Both the position numbers and the translations under genes were made by a program. This document shows, one piece after another, positions 21,401 to 33,400 of a stretch of DNA of 64,000 nucleotides. Positions within the stretch are counted from its first letter, which is position 1. Every line of letters begins with the position of its first letter. The notes under the pieces were generated by a model. It made no database searches, was not told the origin of the DNA, and saw only the letters and a list, made by a program, of their open reading frames with translations. The stretch is from Hippopus hippopus (Eukaryota > Mollusca > Bivalvia > Cardiida > Cardiidae). The stretch is from assembly GCA_946811185.2 (NCBI GenBank), contig OX328113.1:18498521-18562520 (forward strand), read 5' to 3'.

Positions 21401-24400
21401 GGGATTTGGCCCAGAGACCTACTTTTTTACCCGACATGAGCCAATTTCAGTCTTATCCGAGATATTACCAAGACAAAAAATCTGACTTAGTTTCATGAGT
21501 ATCTGGCTGAAAATGTGGCCTATAGAGTGCGCACAAGGTTTTTCTAAGATACGGTCAAGCGACCTTCTTTTTGGCCCAACGTAACCAATTTCAATCTTGT
21601 CAGAGATACAGTCAAGACAAACATTCTGACCCAGTTTCGTGAGTATCTGGCTGGAATGTAGCCTCTACAGTGCACACAAGGTTTTTCAAAGATTTGCCTC
21701 GGTGACCTACTTTTTGACCCGACATGACACAGTTTCGGACTTGTCCGAGATATTATAGAGACAACGATTCTGACCGAGTTTCATGGGTATTGGACTTAAA
21801 ATGTGGCCTCTAGAGCGTACACAAGGTAACTGTTAACGAGACAAGACGCACGACGGATACAACACAATCACAAAAGCTCACCTTGAGCACTTAGTGCTTA
21901 GGTGAGCTAAAAACTTACCAAAATCATGCACTCCCGGTGTCGTTGCAGATAACATTGGCTTTGAGATTTTATGCAACGGGGAGCTTTCAGTCTGTGATCG
22001 CAGACAGTCACGGGGTTGGAATTGATTCAGTCTCAAGAAATGACGTCACTTTTAAATGTTAAGGGGCCCTGAGTGGCCCAGTGGTAAAGTGTGGGACTCG
22101 TATCCCGGAGACCCCGGGCTCGAGCCGCACTGAATCCACTAGGAAATTCGTGGGAGCGTCCTTGGGCAAGACACCTCAGAGCCCTAGCCCAGTACTGGTG
22201 AAATCCAAGAAATACATGAGTATGCGAACTTTCGCCGTGATATGACTGAAGTAATGTTGAAAGCGGTGTAAAACACCATTCAATCAATCAGTTACTTTTA
22301 AATGTTACAATCGTAAATAAACGTTTCTTTACGAGAGTGTTAAGGTCGGTTTTGAGAGATCACTTTAAGAAAATCGCAACGTCCCCGTAAAATGATCATA
22401 AAGTTAACCGTAACTTATGAAACCTTTAAGTTTTGAGATATTGGGCCCTGGTCAGTAGACAAGCCCATATACCTGCTTCAGCTTTTCTTCTCTACTTAGG
22501 TTCTATAATATCATTATATTTCAATGATTAGTGCTAATGAGTGATTATACTTCTATAAAATCTAAATGGAGAAGGTCAGTTAAACTTTCACCAGATGACA
22601 AAAAAATATTAGACAAGCCCAAATTAAAGGCACATGCATACAACAAAACTAATGAAAGTAGATTTAAATCATGAAACTTGTCTGTGAAAGGTTAGGAAAC
22701 ATTGTGGGAAATGGAGAAAGTGCTGGTTACCAGCATTTTCTCCATTCCCAATGATGTTTTCTACCCATTGAAGACAAATTTGATCATTTAAGCCACATTT
22801 GTCTTCTGCAGTGTTTTCAATTTGGCCAAGTGTAGCATTTTGTCATTTGATGAAGAGTTCACAAAAGATCTTCTAAGTGTTAGTACAACCCTGAAAAAGA
22901 ATACCTTTGTAAATATTGTGGAAAAAGGAGAAAATACTTGTGACAGGCAGAAATGCTTACTATCCTATTTGAGTCACATTAATCTGTTGTTTGCCAATAC
23001 TTTCAACACTGACAGGTCTAAAATTTTATGGAGTTAACGCTGTTTAAACAACCCTGAGAAGTGAGCTGGTTACCGGCATTTTCTCTTTTTCCCACAATGT
23101 TTTTCTACCCTATTAGAGAACTACAGCTCATTTGTATCAATTTCATATGTATCATCTGCATTTAATTTTAATTTGGACAACGAGTCAACAGTTTCTTGTT
23201 TAGTAAAGGGTAAACTCACTAGACTGTAAAAAAGTTGCAGCATACAAACAAATACCTACATGCGTAACTCAATAACTCTTGAAATGAAACTGAAGCAACA
23301 ACTTCGAACATTTCTGACAAACAAAGAATCAACACAAATCTGGTTATCATATGTAATCACAAGTAAAAACATTATCTCTTTTCCAAAAAAATAGAAATTT
23401 CAGACTCAACAAACTGAATACATTTGCAGGTGACAAATATGATGTAGCTCAAAATATGGTTTGTGTGTTTAAAATGGTAGAAAACATTGTGTGCAAAGGA
23501 GAAAAATGCTGTTGACCGGCATGTTCTCCTTTTCCCTGAATGTTTTCAAACACCTACTTCTCTATGGTTGTTAAAACATGGGTTTGTGTTGTAGAGGGTT
23601 ACGGCAAAGGAGGACCTGCTCATTTCCACTTTTTCCTTAGGTTCTGAAACATCCACAGCAGCAGGACAAACAAGAGCACCACATGCAGGTTCCAATGCTT
23701 GGCTGCAGAGGCTTGATTTGCAGTGAAAATTCTTAGTCAAAACAAGGCCGCCATTGGCCCTAAAGCGCTCACCTTTGGTAAAGTTATATAATGTTGATAA
23801 AGCTTTTTAAAGAAATCCTGGTTTTAATGATGTAGAACTCATGAGTGTAAGTGACCTACTTTTTTGACCAGGCTTAAAATGTGGCCTCTAGAGAGCAAAC
23901 TAGGTTTTTTTAAGATTTTGCCCAATGACCTACTTTTTGACCTGACATGACCCAGTTTCAGACTTGACCTGGATATCATCACAGTAAACATTCTGACGAA
24001 GTTTCATGAGTATCAGGCTTAAAATGTGGCCTCTAGAGAGGATGCAAGGTTTTTCTAAGATTTAGCCCAGTGACATACTTTTTGACCAGACATAACCCAA
24101 TTTCGAACTTGTCTAAGATATCAGCAAGACAAACATTCTCACCAAGTTTTAAGAGTATAAAGCTGAAAATGTGGCCTTTAGAGTACACACAAGGTTTTTC
24201 TTAGATCAAGACTGACATTCTGACCAAATTTCGTGAGTATCTGACTGAAAAATGTGGCCTTTAGAGTGTACACAAGGTGTATGTTGATGAAAGCACGACG
24301 GACAATGCAAGATGGATGACGGACAATGCAGGATGGACACTGGACACAGCATAATCCCAAAAGCTCACCTTGAACACTTTGTGCTCAGTGAGCTAAAAAG

Positions 24401-27400
24401 GGCATCACTGTGTCAAAAATATTTATAGTTACCTGCCCTTGTTGTATTGGTTCCCCTTTTGATAGTTAATAACTATTTCGAGTTTGAAGTAAATAGCTTC
24501 ACTAACAACAGAGATATTACAAAATGTCAAAGTTTTTGAACAAAGTAGACCCACATGCAGAAAACAGGGCTATGACATAACCTCACCATTTTCTTCGGCT
24601 GACAATGCATTGATTGACTTGTCACTGGATCAGACACGGCAACAACTTTAAAGGTAAAGATGATAACAGGACTATGACAGTACCTTGATGTTTTCTTTGA
24701 AAAGAGCTGAGCTTAAAAGTCAGACAGCGTAGATCCAAAATCAGACTGCATAGTCTGGTCCTGGTCTTCACAGTCTGTAAAAGCAACTAAATTTGTACCT
24801 AGCACACTACATACAAATCATGCTTCAAAATACAGAAAAACATGTACCTCCCAATCTTTCTGAAATTCTGAGTTTGGACCAAAATGTTCATCAAGCATGT
24901 CTAAACTTCCATCCCCATCCTCATCCTCGTCCTCAATGACAACAAATCCTCGTTTCTCAGCGGTCAACTCATCCTCGTCTCCATAAATCTCAGGTGTCCA
25001 TTGGACAAAAAATGCATAGAGATGGTCAACCCTAGAAGTGATAAAAAAAAATGAAACCGAGAAAAATTGGGTATATAATGTTTTCTTCTACACCTTTTAT
25101 TTACACCTATCTTCCTTGCGCATGATTAATGAACCTTTAGTAACCATATTTTTCTAACCCTTTCCAAAACGACAAAATTCTGGAGTTGTCTCAATTGAAA
25201 GCAATTATAGACAACAAATAAAATGTGAATTAAATAAAGGAATTTGGCTTTGCAAGAGCAGAAAACATTTGAAATCAAGAGGGCCATCATGGCCCAGTAT
25301 CGCTCCACTGGCTAATAAGGACAAATCATGCATACCAAACATAACAGTTCTAGGCCATATGATTTCAAACAAGAAGCTTGGTTGAGATCCATTAAATAAG
25401 TGTACATGTACATGCTAAATTTGGTGGCTCTACCATGATGGAGATACATTAAACCATCTTTTGCCAAAGCTCCACTTAAATGTTTGCTAAGCGTTTTTTT
25501 TTATGCCACTTTCAAAGTAAACATGATGGAATTAAAAGTTACACAAAAGGGCTAGACACTACCTGTATTCCCTGACCTCTTTTTTTTTAACTTGACTCAT
25601 TACAAAACAATAACATTATAGACATGTCAAATTAAAAGCACATGCAGACAAAAAATTAAATGTTGCTAAAATGATAGGATATGTTTTTAAGAGGGGAGAG
25701 AATACTGTAGGAAAAGGAGAAAATGCTGGTTACCAGCATTTCTCCTTTTCCTTCAATGTTTCCAAAAGGCTTTTCCTTCAAGGATGTTAACACATGTGAT
25801 TGTCTGGTAAAAGGTTAACTAATTATCCCCTGAAACAAATATGCAGCAAACAATTTTGAAAGCATCTTAGTCTGAGTCATATTCTACACAAATATAGGTC
25901 CAACTCAGACAAAAAATATAGGAGAGGATCAACCTCTGTTTTATAACTACTCTGAGATAGAAGGCTCTTGAAACATTTTTGACAAAATACTGGTAAGGAG
26001 AAAATGCTGGTGTTATGGTTACGCCAAGAAGATTTTAAAAGTTTTCACTATGTACGCCCATGTAGAACTTGTGACTGCCAGGGCAGGGCTAATTTTGACC
26101 CTAGGGCCATAATTGGAACAATCTTAGTACAGGTCCATCAACAAAATTTGGTGGCCCTAGGTCTTATGGTTAGGAATGAAAAGATTTTAAAAGTTTTCAC
26201 TTAGTAGGCCTATGTAAAACTTGTGACTGCCAGGGCAGGACCAAATTTGACCCAAGGTATATAACTTAGTTATCTTAACAAAGGCCTACTAGATAAAGCT
26301 ATATGCAAATTTTGGTAGCCTTAGGCCTTATTGTTAGGAAATAGAAGGTTTTTAAAGTTTTGACTATATAAGCCCATGCAAAACTAGAAATCTTAGTAGA
26401 GGTCAATTAGATGAAGCTACATGCCAAATTTGGTAGCCCTAGGCCTAATGGTGTAGAACCAGAAGATTTTTAGACTTTTCCATATACAAGCCTATGTTAG
26501 AATTTTCAATATAAGCCTATTTAAAGCCTATTTAAAACTTGTGAATCCCAATTTTGACCCCAGGGCTATAACTGAAGAAACTTGACAGAGGTCCAGTTGA
26601 TGAAGCTACATGCAAAGTTTTGTAGCTCCAAACCTTATGGTTTCAGAAAAGAAAATTATAGTAGAAGATTATGAAAGACTTTCAATATTTTTCGGTTTTG
26701 TTGCCATGACAACCAGAGTTTTAAAAGGAATCAAGTTCTTTAACAAAATCCTGAAGAGAACCATTGCAGAAGCATATCTGTGAAGTTTGGTCAAAATTGG
26801 ATGGATAGTGTCAGAGAAGAAGTTTGAAATAAAAGTTAATGCATGCATGAACAAACACAGGGATGGACAGATTCAAAGATGGATGGACACATGGCAGACA
26901 CAGGGCCAAGCTTGCTGGCCTTTAGCCAGTGGAACTAAATACGAAAAAAATTCTGATAAAACCATATTTTCACCTTCACCAATCAATGTTTTCAAAGCTC
27001 ATTTTGGTGGAGGTCTTTGAAACTCGTAGTTGTATGGTAAAGGGTTAAAAGGAAGCTAGATCATTCACTCTAGTTCACTTAACCCTCTATCAAACAATTT
27101 CATATTTCAACAACTCTGAGGAAAAGGATTCCAGAATACATTCAGGGAAAAGGAGAGAGCTATAAACATTGAAACTTTTAACCCTTTACCAAACAATCCC
27201 AGGGTTTTAACGACTCTAAGGTTGAATACTTTTAAAAAACATTGTCGGACAAAGAGAAAATGCCTGTAATCAGCATTTTATACTTTTCCCTCAATGTTTT
27301 CTACCCTTTCAAAGATGAATTCAGTCATTAGGACTTTATTTAAATTGCTTTTAAAGTGCTTTTAATTTTTGAGAATCTTAAATTTCTTTGTTTTGTAAAG

Positions 27401-30400
27401 GGTTAAGGCTAATTTTTTTTCCCCACCCCTACCTTGACATGGATTGGTTAACCCAATTTGAAATTTTGTTACTTTGAAAAACGAGAATAAGATTAAGAAT
27501 GCAATTTAGAATGGTTGGGTAATTCTTTACCAAATGACAAAATTTTCATCCTGACCAAATCGAAGGCATTATCAGACAACTAACTAAATGCAGCTCAAAT
27601 GATGGTTTCTATTCTTGATAGGGTAGAAAATTTTGTGAGAAAAGGAGAAAATGCTGGTTACCAGCATTTTCTCCTTTTCCCACAATGTTTTCAATAGCCT
27701 TCTCTTTCAGGGTTGTTAAAACTTGGGATTATGTGGTAAAGGTAATATGTGCTTGGATCTTGGCAACATTTCTTTACTCACTTTTCTCGTGGAATTGAGA
27801 ACCAGTACTCCGCCTTTTTCCGCCGTTTGCCGTACGACTCTATGGAGTAGTTGTGGAAGACAGCTTTCTGTGGGGTACCGAGTCTGAGACATAAATACAG
27901 CGGTGGGTCTTGATGGTGGCTGGCCTTTCGAGCAAAACCTGAAAGATAGAGAAAAATGTATAGTTTCCTTGAGCTGGTTTCATGCCACTTTTGAGAATAT
28001 TTTTGCCATAGTGAAGCAGCAGCTAATCTTATATATGTAAAGCATTTACTTACTTTCACAACTACTGAACTAGGGCTCTGCAGTGCTTTGCAAAAGGACA
28101 CTCTGAGCCAACCAGCCCTGCAAGTGAGCCCAGAACCTCTAAATAACAAAAAATCCACTCATATATTGGAAAGAGCTTCAAGACGTAAAAGTAATCAAAA
28201 GGAAGTGAAATATAAGTTGAACTGTATTCCATTTCATGTCATTGTCAATTCATCTCATATTATAGCTTTCAGCAGTATTTACATTGTCAAATTCTGATAA
28301 CTCACATCAGAGGCTGACCCAAAAATTATTAAAAATGATAAAACCTGTGGTAAATAAACATCACTTGTGTTCAGCAGATACCTGCATTAACCTTTTACAG
28401 AACAATCCCGAGTTTTAATGACCCCGGTAAAAAAGGCTGTTGAGACCATTGTGCAACATCATTTTACATCTCTTTACTTTGTTGTCTCCAAATGCTTTCA
28501 CTTTAAACAGGTCTAAAATTTTGTCATTTGGGAAAGAGATAAAGAGATATTTGCCATTTCATACAAAGGGAAGAAAGTATCATTCGTACATAAAATGAAA
28601 CTAGGAAAGAGGAGTAAGCTTTGAAAATACCAAAGAAAAAGTAGAAGACTGCAGGAAAAAAAAAAACCAGTAAATAAAGTTTGAAAAAATATTTTAGTGT
28701 GACTGTTTCTTAGACATTTTAAAGCATATTTTGCTATTAGTTTCAAAATCTGCTCTCCTGCATAACAAAAATGTGCCCTGAAGGAAATGAATGAATTGTG
28801 AATAATTCAATTTTCGGTGTTGGTTGGGATGAGCTTGGGGGAAAAAACATCGATGCGTTACTTCACAAGAAAAAATTTCAATGTACAAAGTAAGTCACTC
28901 CAAAACTAAAACTCAAAGAAAACATAGTAACAAGAAACGCAATCATGTAAAGCAAATGCGGAGTTTCTGCTAGCTCATGAATTTTGGGGGTCATCTGTGA
29001 CTCCCTGCTTGGCATTTTGGGGGTCATTCAGAAATTTTAAGAGTCATAGTCTTAAACCTTTTAATCATTTTTTACATGTTGTTCTCCTTTGTATGTGTTG
29101 CACAATGCTAAAAGTTTTATGTGACAGTCTGCTATTAAAGGTAAACATTAAAAACAATGACCTCGTAGAAACTGTGTTGTCTGTCATCCTGAAATCTCAG
29201 GTAAGTTGGTAACCATAACCAAGCAAGGTTTAAAACATGGACAAAAATTTAAAAGTATAGATTCCATACAGTAGTGTAGGCAAGACGACAGCAATGTAGC
29301 ACAGAAAGATGTCATGTTTTAGAATGATACATAGTAAACTTGAAACACATACATCTATTTCAGTCAGAAAAAAAGGGTTCAAAATGATTTTGTAGTTATA
29401 AACTTGACAATTTATAAGATTAATTAAATAAATCCTATATGTTACTTTTTACGTTAGCTGTATGTTGCATTATGGAAGATACGATGCATTAATTTTATTG
29501 CATCAGCTTTTCATTTTCTGCGTCAAAAACACAGAAATGCAGACTTCCTGAAACGCTGCAATTGATTGTAGCAATCTAATTGAAATCACATCCCTTCTAT
29601 GAGTGATATTGAGAATGGCCTATGGCCAATGAGGGAAACGGACAAAAGCCCACTGGGGCAAAAGCCCACTAGGACAATAGCCCACTGGACAAAAGCCCAC
29701 TGGAAAAAAGCCCACTGGACAAAGCCCACTGCTAATTTCAGCAGGGAGGACAAAAGCCCACTACTTATAAAAAAGGGTTAAAAAATCTTTTTTTGATCAT
29801 TTTTATAAGAAAGTACCCATTTGGGATTCAAAATCCATCCAATATCTCACTATTTTTACCTTTTAAATGACTTTCACTACATGATATTAGTATTTTGAGC
29901 ATGGTTAAAAGTAGGTTCTAATATGAAAAAATTGAAAATATTTGCCTACCTGAATTGGAAAAGTGGGCTTTTGCCCTAGTATACATGAAGTGTTTTAAAG
30001 TACTTTAGATACATTTTTTTTTTTATTTGATAAACACAGTATTACGAATGATGCATGTGTTTATGTAAATTTACGACAAGCAAATCCGAACCGTCTCGAG
30101 GCCACTAAAATGACAATGTTGACTGGTCAACTTGAGTCAAAAGGTTAGCCACGCCCTGTCAGGTCAGTTCTTACAGCCTTATATCTAACTGTGAGTAGGA
30201 TATTATCAACACAAGTATTAACTCTTAGGCTGCTGAGCGTGACTCACTGACTTATTGCGGACAGCCTAGATCAAGATCAGACAGCACAGAGCATTCAGTC
30301 TGATCTTGGGTATACATTGTCCTAGAAAGAGACGTCTTTCCTCCAAAATACCTTTTAAACGGCACTATTAATTTTGGTTATTACTGTTGGCTTGAAAGTG

Positions 30401-33400
30401 TCATTTCTTTTATTTAGCAGGATACAGGTTAAAGAACTTTTGGAGAACTGAGTACAACTGAGTACAACTTTGTTAACAAATGTTGGTATTTTTGATATTT
30501 TTTTCTTTTAAATTTTAGGATATGCACTGACCTGTAACTTGGATAACTGATGTATTAAAATTGCTACCAAAGCTGATTTTATATACAAATTGCCTTCATT
30601 CTCAATGTTTTTAAACTCTTTACAACATTTCCCGTACCTATAACCACCATGTGAAGGAAGACTTTTGAAAAAATTGTGAGAAAAGAAGAAAATGCTGGAC
30701 TTTTGAAACCATTGTGAGAGACGGAGAAAATGCTGCTTACTAGCATTTTTGTCCTTTTCACATAATGTTTTGTACTTTTCTAAAGACAAATCACATCATA
30801 CATACAAATTTTTTTAATTAAATACAGGATTATAACTAAAAGTGGGCTTTTGTCCTAGTGGGCTATTGTCCCAGTGGGCTTTTTTCCTAGTGGACTTTTG
30901 TCCAGTGGGCTATTGTCCTAGTGGGCTTTTGTCCTACACCCAGCCAATCAAAACCCTTCTTTAAATTCTTGGAAGCAAACATACATTTAAGGAAAAATTG
31001 TACATAATGCAAAAGGTCAGTGAGTCGTGTTTAGCAGCCTAAAGATAAAGAATCCAAATAAAATCAGCTGACCCCAGTCCTATCATCATGTGATTATGAT
31101 TATGTAATGTGGGGCTATTTGTGTACATCCAGTTATCTCCCTTGCCTGTTGAAGACTCCATGGATCAAATCCTTTCAGTTTGAACCTGACTGAAAACATC
31201 AAATCTGAATACATCTTATCTATCCTTAAAGTGCCTATCACAATAACAGTGAACCAGTGTAGATCAAGATCAAACTGCACAAAATGTAAATTCTGATCTT
31301 GGATCTAAACTGCCTGACACACAGACATTCTGGTCAATAGCAGCCTTAAAAATGCCAATAGATGGGGTATTTTTTCCTGCTTGCAAATTTCAATTTCGTT
31401 TACTCATTTCATCCTTTACAACATTAGTAAGTGAATCAGGTTGTAATGTCTGAGCATAAAAGTTTCCATGCAATCAAGTTAAAATGTCCATTCTATCAAG
31501 TTACTATGCTATCTGCAAACCTTGTTATACATAGAAAAAAAAAAAAAGAACCATGGGACAAATTACTGTCTGCAGACAACTTTCTACTAATTAGCAGCAG
31601 ATCACGTTGAGAAAAAAACTCTGGAAAATGGAGAAATTGTTATACAATTATTATATTTATAAATAATGTCTCCTGTTCACTTTTCATCAAAACATTTTCA
31701 TTGTCTAAACCCTTTACCATACAATCCTAACTCCAATGGTTCAGGCTTTTGAAAACATTATGGAAAAACAATGCTGTTAATCAGCAGTATTTCCTTTTTC
31801 CCTACAGTGTTCTATACCTTTCAAAAGACAAATGCTGTAATTTGTACATTTTGTTGTCTCCAAATTATTTCAATATGGGCTAACTGAAAATTTTGTCCTT
31901 TGGTAAAGAGTTAGTACTTAATATATTAAAGAATATAGCATTTACTCCTGATATCTATTTCTAATCATTCATTGTCATTTTCTACTTATCCCAAAATGTT
32001 TTCTACCCTGTCAAAGAACTTCAGTTCATTTGTGCTACTTTCATTTGGTCATTTGCAGATACTTTCAAATTGGAAGAGTCTAAAATTTGTCATTTGGAAA
32101 AGGGTTAATTAAGTCTATAAGACTTTTTTCTCTTAGTAGACTTGATGACATCCTTGGAAGACTTTCTGAGTTGTATAGTGTTGTACAATGTATTTTCAGC
32201 TGACAAAATAAAACAGCCAGAAAAATGCAAGTCATGCTACACTATGGACAGAAAAAGTCCATTTATTTAGCAATGTAAGTTGAATTCAGACATACTTCTT
32301 GCAAAGAAAATATATCAAGCTGTGCAAAGAAATCAATAAAGCCAGGAAAAGTATCTTACCCTTTACCAAACTATCCCATGTTCAGTGTTCCCACTAGCTT
32401 TTTATTTCAAGGGTACACTTACCCCCTGAGCTATAAGTCTGGGGGTAAGATTTCATATTTGAGGGTAAGACAATAATGGTTCCCAACTAGAGGTAAAGCA
32501 ATCCATAATGATGATTTGCAACAAAAAAGACTATTATATCAAAAAAGCTGAAAAGACAGTCTGAAGTGACTCTGATTGTACAATGTCAAAGAGGCATTTT
32601 GTTGTGTCATGGGTTTCTGTGTTTTTTGCACCGAAAAATATTTCACATCTATTAATTTCTGGATTGGTATTTCCGCATGATTTGACAAAAAGTTGTCAAT
32701 AAGGGTCACAATTGACTTCAAAACCTGTCATTTTACACAACATAAGCGGATAATGGCCTTTTTTCCCATTTTCTTACGTGAGGTCTCGCGTGTACCTAAA
32801 ATTTGTTACATGAATTTCACTTCTATAACATGATTTATGCAATAATTTGCGCGAATGGGAACACTGATGTTTTAATGAACATGAGATAAAGACCTTTGAA
32901 AATAACTATGGCACTATGGCAAAAAAGTGTTTAATGCATCTCCATATTGCATGATACCAAGCAAATCATCATATAATTATGGATCCAAAAAAATCCATTT
33001 TATCTTACAACTAATTGAAACCTGAGATAGAATGGTTGATTGACATGCAGAATATTTATAAACTGCTAAAAATTTTGACCCATGCCAGCCTGCATCAGCT
33101 GTGCAGACTGAAATGGGTTGATACTTTTTTCCTTTCCACAAAATATTTTAAACCCTGTTAAAGACAAAGCTCATTCCCTATTATCTGGAAATGAACCTTC
33201 CTCTGTCTGGTAAAGAGTTAACTAACAAAATTTTAGACTTGTCCAAATTGAAAGCATTTGAAGACGACAAAATAAATGTGACTTAAAAGTTGAGATTTGT
33301 GTTTGGTTTGGTTGAAAGCATTGTGGAAAAAAGGAGAAAATATTGGTTACTAGCATTTTCTCATTTTTCCGCAATGTTTCAAAAGATTTTTTGCTCAGGG

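Larger units (their letters stand above)
20257..21912 (+). mobile_element. Helitron-like family A element inserted in the Harbinger transposase
   Basis: 5' AACAAGAGGGCTACTGGCCC, AAACGCTCACCTG, and 3' CTCACCTTGAGCACTTAGTG, CTTAGGTGAGCTAA. It holds about nine tandem units, themselves interrupted by a SINE-1 (20425-20905) that carries a TTAA hairpin element. Confidence 0.88.
19876..22447 (+). mobile_element. PIF/Harbinger transposon, internally broken
   Basis: Terminal inverted repeats GGCCCAATATCTCAAA and TTTTGAGATATTGGGCC, with CTG at 19873-19875 and 22448-22450 as a 3-bp target duplication. It carries two pieces of a HARBI1-like transposase (20160-20255 and 21913-22062) separated by a family-A Helitron-like element. 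The DDE catalytic region is absent. A SINE (22062-22293) replaces or interrupts the right part. Confidence 0.85.

Noticed and set aside
27778..28158. Reading the whole 126-codon minus frame as one exon
   Set aside because: Only 27782-27938 is conserved. A good acceptor (CTTTCAG) sits at 27939-27940, and the upstream part is an intron with a SINE fragment.
31540..31555. Poly-A runs (also near 6400, 28650 and 47646) as retrogene tails
   Set aside because: None follows a coding remnant or has flanking duplications; they look like ordinary homopolymer tracts.
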